A stretch of DNA of 64,000 nucleotides, taken from assembly GCA_026874595.1 (NCBI GenBank), contig CM049307.1, forward strand, positions 581,579 through 645,578. The letters are read 5' to 3'. The position numbers and the translations under genes are program-made. The notes beneath the pieces are model-generated. The model was not told the origin of the DNA. It was given only the letters and a program-made list of their open reading frames with translations, and made no database searches. Each line of letters opens with the position of its first letter. Positions within the stretch are counted from its first letter, which is position 1. Origin of the DNA: Sipunculus nudus (lineage: Eukaryota > Annelida > Sipuncula > Golfingiida > Sipunculidae). Of the stretch, positions 46,022 through 58,256 are shown in pieces.

Positions 46022-46829
46022 CAGTAGAGAGCCGTATTCCTGAATGCCGAATTTCCGAAAATTCATTTTTCCGAAAATTAAAAATGGGGAACCGAAAACT
46101 TATTCCGATTTCCGAAATATATTTCAAGTATGTCAAACATAAAATGAGTATTGTAATTAGGAGTCACAAGGCCTGCAGTCCTGTGTTAGGCCCAGTGATT
46201 ACCCTAATTAATTAGTTCCTGGCCGATGTTGTCGCCGGGGCAAAGGTGTGAAAACTACAACTAGCCCCGCAACATTCGGCCCCCTTTACCCCCAGCAAGC
46301 GACTGAGCAGTTAATCCAAGAGCACTTGTTTGTTATCAAACACATTTCGTTTGTACACAAGCAAGCATAGTTCGTCAGCTTGGGACAGGATGTCATGCCA
46401 AATAACTGAGCAGTTCACTCGCATGAGCATTGGTGAGCTATAATTCATTATACGTTTTGGCACAAGCAGCTTTTATACGTCCCAGTCTTCAATTACTTAG
46501 ATCGACAAGAAACACTGTGTTCCTTGGTGATGTCATTTGATGTTTCCCTTTAGTTAATTAGATGAAAAAAAGAGCACGCACGTATCCTTAAAGCAGGTTA
46601 GACTGATCTCTGCCAATTATACTCGGCAATAATCCAATATCTTTTATACGTCCTGGTCGTCAATTACGAATATCGAAAAGAAACACCGTGTTCCTCGGGT
46701 AAAATGGCATTAAGTTAATCATTAACTGTCGTACTTACTTGTTGCTAGACCCTTGTCCTTATCCGAATGTTCGATTTTACGAACAAAAAGCTTGTCCCCC
46801 GACGCTTTCGGAAAATTGGCGCTCTACTG
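46022..46829. mobile_element. pogo/Tigger-like MITE inside the hAT-like element
   Basis: Ends CAGTAGAGAGCC... (46022) and ...GGCGCTCTACTG (46829) are inverted over about 12 positions and flanked by TA on both sides (46020-46021, 46830-46831). The interior has no transposase but carries a diverged direct repeat around cttttatacgtcc (about 46471 and 46640). Confidence 0.75.
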
Positions 46830-46888
46830 TACTTGGATATTTGTACTTAAGTACAAGTACATGTACTTGATTTAAGCCTGGTATTCAA

Positions 46889-47324
46889 GTAGGCTTCGAT
46901 TAAACTGATCACAGGGCCCATATTTTGAAAAATCTCATAAACATATCCTTATAGACAAATTCAGCTTAGTGTTGAGAGCCATGGGTCCCTAGTTAAATGT
47001 CAAAATTTATTTTACACTGATTTATTGATGGAAAACTAATAATATTTAACACAAAAGATTGCAGTTTTCTGACATCGCATCAGATTTTTCTTTGTAATTA
47101 CAATACTATAAAGCAAAATGATGACGCAAACCAAAAAACAGAGATTCAAAAGTTAATCCATTCGTTTGATTGATTTATGATATAACATCATAAGTTCTTT
47201 TTATTATTAAATATTATTTTTCCAGCAAATAAAAGATTAAAAAAAAATGCATTTAATCATAGAGATCCAGTAACATTGGACGCCATAGGGGATCCCACTA
47301 GTAACTCCATTCGATCTCCATGAT
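46889..47324. other. No feature recognised
   Basis: AT-rich, no coding or repeat signal identified. Confidence 0.5.
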
Positions 47325-47520
47325 TTAATAAATCCATAATAGGTATATAATGTGACTTCATTAACATTACACTAATGACAAAGTATGACCATATGAGCAC
47401 TGTGTACTCAGTACTAGATAACCTCTGTGGCTGGCACCAGTCTCAGACTACAAATTACCCTGCTCCATCCAGCATCCATTCAGACATGCAGCCTCCTGAT
47501 TGGCCAGACTAAGGAAAGCA
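47325..47520 (-). repeat. Dispersed repeat, family 1, copy b
   Basis: Reverse complement of 36763-36960, including the ggaggctgcatg-tgaatggatgc-ggatggagcagg core. Confidence 0.75.
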
Positions 47521-48812
47521 CAGTGTATGTTTATGGAAAGACAAAATGACAGCATATAACTGTGTGTGTGTCTGCGGTACTCTTGATTAATGATAAATGA
47601 TATTTTCGTTACACCACTTAAGTGACAGTAACACAAAAGTATGTAAACTTCTCTGCAGCCATAAAATGCTCAGCTTTCCCATTAAATGTGTAAGACTCAC
47701 AATTTTTGGACATTAAATCAGTCTGATTTTCCTCTGACATGAAATGACATGTTGAAACATGATTAACCATATTTCTGAGGGTGTTATTTTTTTCGAAGAA
47801 GCCTTCAGTCCAGTATGGCTGCCACAGTTAAATTGTATGGTGATCATTGGACTATGGGGATTGATTTTAGCGGTTATTCTAATCCTTTGTGTGCACAGTC
47901 AGCTGTTGTAAAAATAGCCTTTGTTAAACCGATCAAGATAGCTGAATTGTACACTAGTAAGGGATATACTGCTTTTCTGAGTGTTCGAATTACTGAGGTC
48001 AAATTTCCTAACTTTTCGGAGAATTTTCCAGTTTCTCTAGGTTTTAAACATGTGCCCAAATTATACTCCGTTCAGCTACCCCTGTCCACCTGATTTTTCG
48101 CAATTTCTCTACAAAGGACAACCTTGGCAAACAAAATTTGCACCAATACCATTAAGAGGCAAATGCATAATTTTTGGTACCTTACATGTTAATGATCTAA
48201 ATATTATTTACTTCATGGCCTGGTTGACAGGTCTCATATATATCCATGGTTCATGAAGTCCCTAAGAAGTGGCCATTGTTTATCCTCCTTGGATATGAAT
48301 ATGAAGTAATGTGATGTAACAATGGAGTGCGTGCACGAGAAGAATACAATTCCAACTGTAAGCAGGGGTGAATGTGGGTGACTCTTTTGTACGTTACGTC
48401 TATTGTGATGTCATTACTCTTGCCTGAAATTTCACAGATTGGTTGCAAGATGTCACTACAAAATAAACTAGTCACTCGTAAAATTGTTTAAATTGTTTAC
48501 AGGAAAATGAAAGTAGGTTATTATTTTTCTGTAATAGTTTGATATGCATTTTCCTTGTTCTGCCCTGAGGACAAAAAGTTTTGGCGTTCTTTACTTGCAG
48601 AAAAATAATTCGCAAAAACACAGGTTGACAGGGGTAGTGAAACAGACCATAGTGATCCCAGGTACATTTTTATCTTTATAAATTTGCACATTTCTGCACG
48701 TGAACCTTCATTTATTTTGTGCAAAGTGAACCCACTCTTGGTATTTTGTCAGTGACGTCAAGTAGCATGTCCAGAAAAAAATATGTCAAGAACTATAGAG
48801 AAGTGATGTATT
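47521..48812. other. Unassigned region with one 92-codon ORF
   Basis: A plus-strand ORF at 47815-48093 begins MAATVKLYGDHWTMGIDF. I do not recognise it, it has no splice or promoter context I can defend, and nothing similar occurs elsewhere in the window. Confidence 0.25.
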
Positions 48813-50700
48813 TTTAGCTCAGCTGACTGTAAGTCATCTGAGCTATAGTTGTTGTCCGTTCGTCCGTCTGTTCGTTTGTCCGTCCGTTAGACTGGCTCGT
48901 TTTGAAACCGTTAGACCTAGGAATCCAAAATTCGGCATACAGTTAGATGTCCCCAAAATCTCCTACCATGCCAAAAATTGGGTCAATAGGACTTCGTTCC
49001 TTCGAGATTTTAAGGAAAAACCTCAATTTTTTATTAGAAACCTATTATCACACTTCAGGACTGCCTTATATCAAAACCACTTATCTCTTTCTCTTAATAT
49101 TTGCCAGAAGTAATCTCCTATATATTTCCTATATACATGCCAGAAATTAAGTCCGCTAAGTAAAATTTCTTTAAGTTATAGGCCCGGATATAATGGACTT
49201 TGTAAAAAAATCAGGAAAAATATTTACTCATTTAACATGAAAAATTTTTTAAATAAGAGACTATTTTCCCACTCATTTAACATGAAAAATTTTGAAATTA
49301 GAGACTATTTTCCCAAGTATATGACTTTGTTTACCCAAAAATTAGATCTGAATTTTGTAATTTTTAGCTCAGCTGACTATAAGTCATCTGAGCTATAGTC
49401 GTGGTCCATTGTCCGTCGTCCGTCCGACTGTCCGTGTGTAAGACTGGCACGTTTCGACTCCGTTGGACCTACGAATCTGAAATTCGACATACAGTTAGAT
49501 GTCCCCAAAATCTTCTACCATGCCAAAAATTGGGTCAATAGGACTTCGTTCCTTCGAGATTTTAAGGAAAAACCTCAATTTTTTATTAGAAATCTATTTT
49601 CACATTTCAGGACTGCCTAATATCTAAACTACTCATCTAATTTTCTTCATATTTACCATAAATATTCCTCTATATAGATCCTATGTACATGCCAGATATT
49701 ATGTCAGTATTATATAATTTAAAAAAGGTTATGGGCCCAAACATAATGGACTTTGTAAAAAAATCTGGAAGATATTTGGTTACTTAAGACCAAAAGTGTT
49801 AAAGTTAGGGACTTTTTTCCAGTAATACAACTTTAATTAATCAAAATTTAATTGTATACCAAAAATTAGATCAAAATCTGTTAAATTTTTTTAATATTGG
49901 CAAAAATATAAAATCGGTACCTTAAATTTTGCCCAACTTTGGCCACGGCACGTTTTTTTCCTGTAAGTACTGTGGATTTAATTTTCACAGCATGTATACA
50001 TAAGGATTTAATCTGTTAAAATCTGAAATTCAAAAATAAAAGCTGAAAAATTAGGCTAGTTATTGAATTTTTTTGGAGGCTCTTGTTGTATTCCCTTGCA
50101 TTGTCAAGCAGTCCACTTTGATGACTGTAGGTCATTCAGTGCACACCTCTATGCTCCCCAGGCTGTTGGCATAATTTTAGATATCCCAAAAATCTCCTAC
50201 CATACCGAAAATTGGGTCATTAGGACTTCGTTCCGTCGAGATATTAAGGAAAAAACTCTGTTTTCCATAAAAAAAACCGTTGTTACACCTCAAGGCTGCC
50301 TAATATCAAAACCACTGATCTGTTTTTGATCGTTTTTAGTATTCTTTCATACATTTTCTATGAACATACAAAAAATTAGGTCAGTATTGGGTATTATTTT
50401 GAAGTTATGGGCCAAAACATAATGCAATTTTTTAAAAAATCAGGAAATATATTTACTCACCTAACATGAGAATTGCTAAACCTAGAAACTTTTTTTAGGA
50501 ATATAACTTTATTTAATCAAGATTCAATTGTTTACCCAAAATTAGATCTGAATTTTGCACATTTTTCAAGTTATTAGCATCAATAAAAAATCAATACCTT
50601 AAATTTTGTCCAACTTTGGCACTGTTGATTTAATTTTCACAGCATATATACATAAGGATTTAACCTTTTAAAATCTGAAATTTCAAAGAAATTGATTGGA
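48813..50700 (+). mobile_element. Helentron-like repeat family 2, two left ends and bodies
   Basis: Each left end is ttttagctcagctgact with an internal hairpin (AGCTCAGCTGACT / AGTCATCTGAGCT, 12 of 13 paired) at 48816-48844 and 49366-49394, then a GTCC/GTCY run (gtccgttcgtccgtc, about 48857-48890 and 49402-49435). Bodies share atgtccccaaaatc-cctaccatgcc-aaaattgggtcaataggacttcgttcc, with a third body part at about 50180-50690. Confidence 0.6.
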
Positions 50701-52500
50701 AAGAATAGCTTTTATTCATGTTTTCATACACCATGTCAAGTGTTGTTTACATCTAGCCTACCTAGTAGTACAGTCTTCACTTGCATTATGTAACCCACCC
50801 CAGGCAGCTTGCCTTGGCCCAGCTTGGCCACTACTAGCAGGCTTCCCCTCTGCCCTGCACTCACCCCCCCCCCCAGCTGGTGCATAAACTAGATGAATGT
50901 TATAATTTTCTGTATTTTATTTTATTATTGGACATGCTACATTTTAGATTTTGTATTGTACCACCAGGGTTACAATGATTAAAGTGTACATTTAATTGTT
51001 TCCACAAACTGGTGTATTGCTATGAAAGTGTGGATGTTCATCAGATAAGTAATTCCTTACTTCAGAAGAGTAAAAACTTCACCAGGTGTGAAATTGACTA
51101 TTAATTCCAGTAATAAATTAAAACTGGGATAGTAATTAGCACAATGATATTGCTTGTCCCTCATTCAACCAACAGTGTGTATACTTTATTTGAAAAGATG
51201 TTTTATTTTATCAAATTTACATTTATTTTATTTTGGTGAATAAAATTAAGCATGTAGTGAAAACTCCAATGTGCAAAACTTTTTAATAGTGATTCAAGGA
51301 ATATTCTTGTATATTTTCTTTTAAATTCAGTTTAAACATTTATGATTTAAAAATAATATAATATATGTGCACATTTATGCATAATATGACCCAATATAGC
51401 TACACTCTGGATATATGATGATTGCAACTTTTGCAACAATTCTAATATTTTAACTTATAGTTTCAGATTTTTACTCTGGATATATAATGATTGCAACTTT
51501 TGCAACAGTTCTAATATTTTAACTTATATTTTCAGGTTTTTTATTAAAAATTTATAAAACCTGTAAATAAAAAAATGATTCAGATAAAAACTTCTTAATG
51601 GAAAAAGTGGATATGCTTAAAAAAAATAGGTTTATATATAAAATTTAATTGCATTATTCCCTTGAAAGTGAAATAAAGGTATAAGTCCATTCCGTCCACT
51701 TGCCTGTCCATCTGTAAATTTTCATATGCATCACAGTATCTCAAAACTTTTACTGTTTTTCTTCATGACAGTCTTGTCAGAGTATTAGTTTGCAATCATA
51801 TATTTAGAACTTTACTATAACCAAGTAGGAGGGCCCCTTTACTCTTGCTTTTCATATTCTTATATAAATGAAAAACATTACAATAGAATATTTCTACATC
51901 CACCTTCCTGCTGGCCTCACTTTTCCCTTCTCCGAACCCCATCCCAAAGTCAGCCTCAGTATTAAAGCAAGAACAAGATAAATCAGATATATTCATACTT
52001 TAATATTTTGTATAACTATTCGTCCATAGGTACCTATCGACATGCCAGAAATTATGTCAATATTGTGTAATATGTAGACATAGTGGGCATCACAATAATG
52101 TACCTTGTCAAGACTAGAGAGATATTGTGTCATACAGTCACAAATTCATAAATCACTTCATCAGCATAGTTAATCATATCATCATATCTGTCAAATTAAA
52201 AAGCTTGCAGACTACCATACACTTTAGATCCTTCAACAAATAGCCTTATCATACTACTGCTTATTACTGCTGACATTGCATTCATATTTGCACAAATATA
52301 TCACAATTTTCAACCCCTCCTAAATAAATAAAAAATAAACCACTATATTGGACTCTATTCATCCATCAGTCAGGTAATTTCATTTATCATTTACTCACAT
52401 ATTACATTACATTCCTTAATAATAGCCCAACATGTCCATGATATTCATAAGCTTTATCGACTCGATATAGTATCACAGTGGAGAAACATTTATAGTCAAA
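50701..52500. other. AT-rich region, one short tandem duplication
   Basis: No gene recognised. It contains the 69-bp duplication at 51404-51541 and C-rich runs near 50867-50876. Confidence 0.5.
51404..51541 (+). repeat. 69-bp tandem duplication
   Basis: actctggatatat...ttatagtttcag and actctggatatat...ttatattttcag are adjacent and differ at only a few positions. Confidence 0.85.
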
Positions 52501-52504
52501 TCAC

Positions 52505-52541
52505 GATCAGCTGAGTGCCGTGACCTATGGGTCTCTTGTTT
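52505..52541 (+). mobile_element. Right end of Helentron-like family 2
   Basis: Subterminal cagctgag (52509-52516), inverted relative to ctcagctg at the left end, followed by a GACC...GGTC hairpin (52522-52533) and CTTGTT. Sequence resembling the family body resumes at 52541-52655, pointing to a second copy directly adjoining. Confidence 0.5.
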
Positions 52542-52655
52542 TAAGTTATTAGCATAAAAATAAAATCAGTACCTTTAATTTGCCCAACTTTGACCGTGGC
52601 ACTTTTTTTCTTGTAAGTACCATTGATTTAATTTTCACAGCCTGTAAACGTAAGT

Positions 52656-54500
52656 ATTCCAGGTCTCTGGAAGTCAGCTATGCCAGGGTTTCCGATTTGT
52701 TACAGTCACTGTGGGGATCCCCTGCTGTGACAGGTGTACAGTTATTCTCATATTACCACCCCTATCCCCCCCCCAACAACCCAACCCACCAAGTGTTTTG
52801 CAGTATTTGTTATTGTTTTCACTGTATCTCCTTAATTGTAATGCTATTTCCACTCCACTATACAAAAACTTTCCTTGAAAAAGTCATTCAAGATGTAATC
52901 TGGAAGATGCCATGTTGTGTTTATGTAGCATTTTTAAAGAAATCAGTTTTCTCTTAAATGATTCTAACAAATATAATTAAACCAATCAGTATGCTTAAAT
53001 TTATAAATATGAAGCAAATTATAGATAAATAAAGTAAACAAAGGATAAAATTGTGAAATCTGAATCAAGTACTATTTTTAGATATTTATTGTTCTGCAAA
53101 TTTAAAGGATATATTTTTGTGATAAAAAATAAATATATACATTTGTATGCATGATGTGCTGTTATGTTACAAGATTGAGATTTATAATGAAGCAATTTAG
53201 AATTATGAATCAATTTTTATATTTAGATATATATGTTATATTGGAAATGTATAGCAATATAAACTAATAACAAAAAAATGATGTGATAAAAAAATGAGGA
53301 TCTAATACAAACATTTGTTCATTATTTTCCTGCTTTAGCAGAATTTGAGGTCAGGCTTTGTTTGCCCTGTATGTATATGCAGAAGTGTTGTTAATCCAAC
53401 CATCTCCCCCCCCCCCCCCCCCCCCCCCCTTCTTGCTCATCAATACAAACCAATCTTGATAAAAAGATAAAAAGCTCCAGTATCTGAACAACTTATGCAT
53501 TGATCACATTTATTTTGTTTGCTTGTTGATCATTGAGTGTTTCATCTGTTCCTGCAGACTTTTGGTGCCACCTGTATTTCTCACAGTGTGCAAGCCAATT
53601 AGCAGTTTGAAATGTTCTGATAGTACCTTCTCAGGGATTCCTGTGCACTCTTTGCAACATTCTTCAGATTTCTTCCTCCCTCTCTGATGGAGCCCGTGAG
53701 GTAGCAAACTATATTAGAATATTTCTGAATTATGTGATGTAGAGTTATATAAAATTTAACTCTGTATGTAAGTCAAATTGTAGTAATGCAAAAAAAAAAA
53801 GCAAAAAAAGAAAAATATTTCCATAAGTATAGTTCCAAAATCATTCACAGAAATGTTATATTTTACTCACAGAGATGTAATATTTCACTAACCTTACACA
53901 GGTGACTTCTGCATATCTTTCATGATATTATGCATGGAACCAGAACTGAAAGGCCTCTCTCAACTGTAGTCAGGTGCTCTCTTTGCTTAAAACTCAAATT
54001 TTAACATTCTTTTGTGATATAAGTGACTTCAGTAACTGTACTGACTGCACAACTGGTATAGAAACTCTGATTGATGAACAGTGTATATCAACTGACCTAT
54101 CCCCCTACGGTGTCCTTGAGCTAGTAATACCACAGACTACTTGTCACATTCAGTATGCCGGTGTCAACCAACATATTCAGAATTAAAAGTTTAGGGAAGC
54201 ATCTAATTTTCCTCTGATTTGGCTTAAAACATTAATAGACTATTCATGCATGATAAAATGTTAAACACTGAAATGGCTTATTCTGAACTGAAAACAGTAT
54301 CAGTGTTAGCAACATTTATTCATGAGCAAATCTGTTGATGTTTACAGATGGATTTCTCATGTGCATTCTCCGTATTGAGGATAAATATCAATATGTTCAT
54401 TTAACTATATCTTTGAAATACTTACCAACAGAGATGCAAAGGATGATGACTCCTGTTCTACGAGATTTTAGGCGATTGGAGTGTTGATCATTTCTCCTGA
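52656..54500. other. No gene recognised
   Basis: AT-rich. Notable only for a poly-C run (about 53407-53429) and a poly-A-rich stretch near 53791-53812. Confidence 0.5.
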
Positions 54501-55060
54501 TCAAAATGACTGTAACAGCTAGATGCTGCATGGAGACCCTCACCAGGCAGTTGTACAGACATGGGTGTCACATGACAGTTATAGTTTTGAATCCTTTGCT
54601 TCAGGCATTTCCAGGCATAGACTTTATCAGAAAAGCTCATCTTAAGTTCCCAATATCCATGCTAAGTCAGAAATTCCTACTAATTTTGCAGGTGACTTTT
54701 GTCCCAGGCACATCCAGGCAGTGACTTTGACAGAAAATATCATCTAAAGTGCTCCATGCATGAATCATGCAAGCTGGATCAGCTCTGGCTAACAGAGCTG
54801 AATCAGTGGAGTCAATTTTACCCATGCATATACCATGCCAAACCCATGAATATCCAGGCATGTTCAGTCTTACACCTGAAATGGTCTCTGAAAATCTATT
54901 TTCTTGTTTCCCAGGCATGTCCATGCATGTTAAGGCGATATTAATGCCTTACCCATGTACGTCCATGCTTATCCATGCACCCTAAAACAATAAGAGTTAT
55001 TACCCAGACCCATTGCAGGCATGCTCCATGCATGTTCCATGCGTGTTCCATCTATAAGTT
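54501..55060 (+). repeat. Degenerate CCATGCATG/CCAGGCAT-rich repeat
   Basis: ccaggca-tccaggca and ccatgcatg motifs recur every 20-100 bp. At least two longer similar stretches (about 54604-54660 and 54715-54765) carry gactttatcagaaaagctcatct versus gactttgacagaaaatatcatct. Confidence 0.6.
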
Positions 55061-55067
55061 TTGGTAA

Positions 55068-55335
55068 GGGATATGTACATTTGAAGGTTTTCATTCGGGT
55101 TTCAAACTACATGGCAAGGTATTAGCACATGCTTTCCTCTTATTATATATCCAGGTATTAACCAGGCCATTGTCAGTAAAACATGCCCATGACTTTCCCG
55201 TCAAGCCTGCAGAGCACTCCGCCCATGGTGGAGGCTGACCATGAAAGGTCTCATCCCCTTAGCTGAGGTTCAGACACTCAACCTCCTGGCTTTGAGTCCT
55301 GAGCTCTACCTCCAGACCAGAGGAGCTGGAGATGT
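55068..55335 (-). mobile_element. tRNA-derived SINE, diverged copy
   Basis: Matches the SINE of the array across its body: plus-strand atgtacat...tttcaaactacatggcaaggtattagcac, agcctgcagagca, gctgaggttc and tggctttgagtcctgagctctacc. The A and B boxes are damaged, so it is old. It shows the SINE family is dispersed outside the satellite. Confidence 0.8.
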
Positions 55336-55941
55336 ACCTGTCTTACCGACAGACGGACAGCCAGAAGAAAAAAAATAATACATCACAACAGCTAAGAAAA
55401 AATAGTTAGTGGAGCTGAAAAACAGAAAAAATAAATGACAAAAGCTGATTATTCTGTCAATCTTTAATCAGCAAAATGATATGCCTTTAAATCTGGTCTC
55501 AGTTCTGGTTCTTGCCTCTGTTATACGGCATTCTACAGCCCACAGTTTACCAGGAATCACTTTGTAACTTTGACCTATCGTATATCTGAAAGATTTTTTT
55601 GAAGCTGTATGTGTATTTTTCAATATGCCTAAGGTCAAGGTCATGAAAACACATCAAATTATATTTCCATCGTTACTTGGTCAATATTGGTCAAATCTTT
55701 TCAAACTATGAATCATTTTCTTCCTCTTTATCTTCTTTATGACATGTTCTGGTTACCTTTTATTCCAATCTTGGTCAGAGTTTTTTCCGTCAAGCACATG
55801 ACCTCAGGTCGTCTTGTTTGTGTAATTGGTGCTTATACACAGGTTTAATACATGCATGGTACATATACATGTCACACAATGACATGTACTTGAAAGTAAT
55901 GGTCCAGCATGGAAGTATCAAACCTGATGAATATCCCATTG
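55336..55941. other. No gene recognised
   Basis: Contains aaggtcaaggtca (about 55629-55641), related to the AGGTCA repeats at 39468-39795. Confidence 0.45.
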
Positions 55942-55975
55942 CACAGGTTCGCATTAGGCCTGTAGGCCTTGTGTT
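55942..55975 (+). mobile_element. Right end of Helentron-like family 1
   Basis: CACAGGTTCGC followed by the AGGCCTgtAGGCCT palindrome and CTTGT: a 36-bp match to 45890-45922. No matching left end was found nearby. Confidence 0.55.
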
Positions 55976-56876
55976 ACATTGACTCATGTCATACATCAGT
56001 TTGGTCAAATGCATTTATTTCATACACATTCAAATATTTGATGTTCAGACGGTGACACCCATAGCTGTTCCAGACAACATGGCATCAAATCTCCACAAAA
56101 TCTTTATGGTTGCTTGGTCCTCTCTTGCAAACTTGTTTTCAGTGTGTGTAGTCTGTGTACAGGCTCAGAGACATAAAAATTAGAAGAAAAAAAAACAAAG
56201 GTGGCACCACCAGTTTTTACCAACTGATTACACTGGTACAGCTCAGCATGGCTGAAAAGACCTCAAACATTAACATATTGAATACTTAGTTTCACAAGTG
56301 CTGCTTATATTCCTTGGGCAAGAAAATTGACAAGTAGGGCTACAAAAAAAAGACTCCATAGTGAAGTAGTGGAGAAGGTCAGTGCAAGAACCACCTTAAC
56401 TAGTGTTGTGCTTCAGTGCCAGATGGGGATGGAGCAGTGATGCTGGCCAAATGGGGATCCATTTCCCTGCACATCATCATTCAGCATATGCCCATGGGTA
56501 TAATATACAGCAAAATATACAACAGAATTCTCTACTTTGGTTATAAAAATAGCTTCTTCACTTATTAGCTAAATTAGTCAGCTGAGCATCATGCCCCATG
56601 GTTCATTTGTTTATATTTTGAAAGTAAATGTTATTGAAAGGTTGGATATCTTTATATGAATGAGGATTTTTTTAAGAATCTAAACTAGGTATCTTATACC
56701 TGATAATAATATGTATTGGTCTTACATATCATGGTCATGGGTGAAGTATCATGATATGTATGAATAATGAAAGTGTTATTTGGGGGGGGGGGCTGGAGCT
56801 TTGTTAACAGTTCTTTCTCATGATTTATATAATTCAGACAGAACAATAAATGAAAGTTTTCTTTTTATTTCAGATA
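55976..56876. other. No gene recognised
   Basis: Short GGTGGCACCACC motif at about 56201 and a poly-G run near 56780. No coding region supported. Confidence 0.45.
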
Positions 56877-56965
56877 TGAGCCTCCAAGAAGGTCAAATCT
56901 ATTGTAACAGGACATTGTGTAGTGGAGGTTGTATTTTTTACCCCAGATCAAGAGTTTATAATTAG
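56877..56965 (+). other. Possible terminal exon
   Basis: A good 3' splice-site-like tract (ttttctttttatttcag, ending about 56874) precedes an open stretch with two possible readings: one ending TATGAGCCTCCAAGAAGG... within 12 codons, the other a 30-codon cysteine-containing tail to TAG at 56963. No partner exon was identified. Confidence 0.12.
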
Positions 56966-58256
56966 AAAAAAATAGTGAAAATACCTTGTAATACATAAAC
57001 CTTCCTTCGCCTTGGAAGTTTTAACCTATACCTCGTATCCATAAAGAAAAAAATGTAATATGACAAAATTTGATCAGATAAAATCACAGCCAGCTTAGAC
57101 GTTTTTAATGCAGTATTAGTGTTATTACTGAATTATAATAACATACATTGCTGAATTTTTTTTGGAATTTTATTTTCATGTAAGTACTCTTATTCAATTT
57201 AATTTCACAAATATTATTTTAATCAGTCTGTCCATAACAGCAAAATTAGTCACTAAGTAGAGTCATAAAATTAAAAAAAAAAAACAGCTACTTTTTTACA
57301 GTAGTTAACCATGGCTTGTAGGAATCCTTCATGTAGCCTGATTTCTTTATGGACAATACATACGGTGAAAGAGGAATAGATGTGATGATAATAACGTGAT
57401 TTACATTTGATAATGAACAAGCTAGGAAGTGTACTAAGTGTGATGTAATTCCAGCAAGGCACATATTACAGTAAAGAGAAAATTATTTGATCAGTGTATA
57501 GTTAATTGTTTTGATAGATAAGACACACAGCTAAATACAACATACAAGATGTATTTCATACCAGCTCAGGGATTTGGATTATGCATGACATAGGTGCTTG
57601 AGTTGAGTTATAACAGACAGGAAATTATAGGGAATAATTTACTTACTTTTTAAAAAACTATTTCCAGATTATGTTTTTGATTAACAGTTTTTTCATTGCT
57701 TATCTAAGTCTTTTAAATGTGTTATGGCCAGCTATCCAGATCTCAAGTACAAATAAGTTCATTGAATAAAGAAAACTAGATCAATAAAAAGTCTAATTTA
57801 TTGTGATAATATCACAGTAAAATATAAACAGTTATAAAGTCAGCAGTTCCACCATTGCAACATCTTCTTTGTATCTATTCATTTTCCATTATGTACATGA
57901 ATAGATTTAATTAGTAAACTGCAATTGGAATACATGTAAATAATTCAGTGAACTAGATAATGTGTCAATGTTATCAGTTAAGGGTGATATATGTTATGTG
58001 AATATAAGCATTGTGGTAATACATGTAAGTATTTGTAGTCTCAAATTTCCATTCTCTCCTTCATGGGTTACATATCTAACAAGATGCTCTCTATGTATAT
58101 TATAGTTTCCTTTTACTCTGTTAAACAACACCTTAGTGAGTATATACAAAAGCATAAATGGAAGGAAGACTATTGGGTGTTGAGTGATTAAACTGGTTAT
58201 GTTTATTAAAGGAGAAAAAATATAACAAATAACAAATAAGCCTTTCAATGACTATT
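56966..58256. other. No feature recognised
   Basis: AT-rich, no gene or repeat supported. Confidence 0.5.

Larger units (their letters stand above)
39980..46880. mobile_element. hAT-like inverted-repeat element with nested insertions
   Basis: Terminal repeats CAGGCTTGGGTCAAGTAC (39980-39997) and GTACTTGATTTAAGCCTG (46863-46880) match at 15 of 18 positions when inverted. They are flanked by an 8-bp duplication GTATTCAA (39972-39979 and 46881-46888), the target size of hAT transposons. Its own sequence, about 490 bp after removing insertions, is rich in aagtac/gtactt repeats and has no transposase, so it is a MITE. Confidence 0.85.

Noticed and set aside
52580-52957. 125-codon plus-strand ORF
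   Set aside because: Its first third is a Helentron-like repeat body also found at about 49940 and 50600 without an open frame; no domain.
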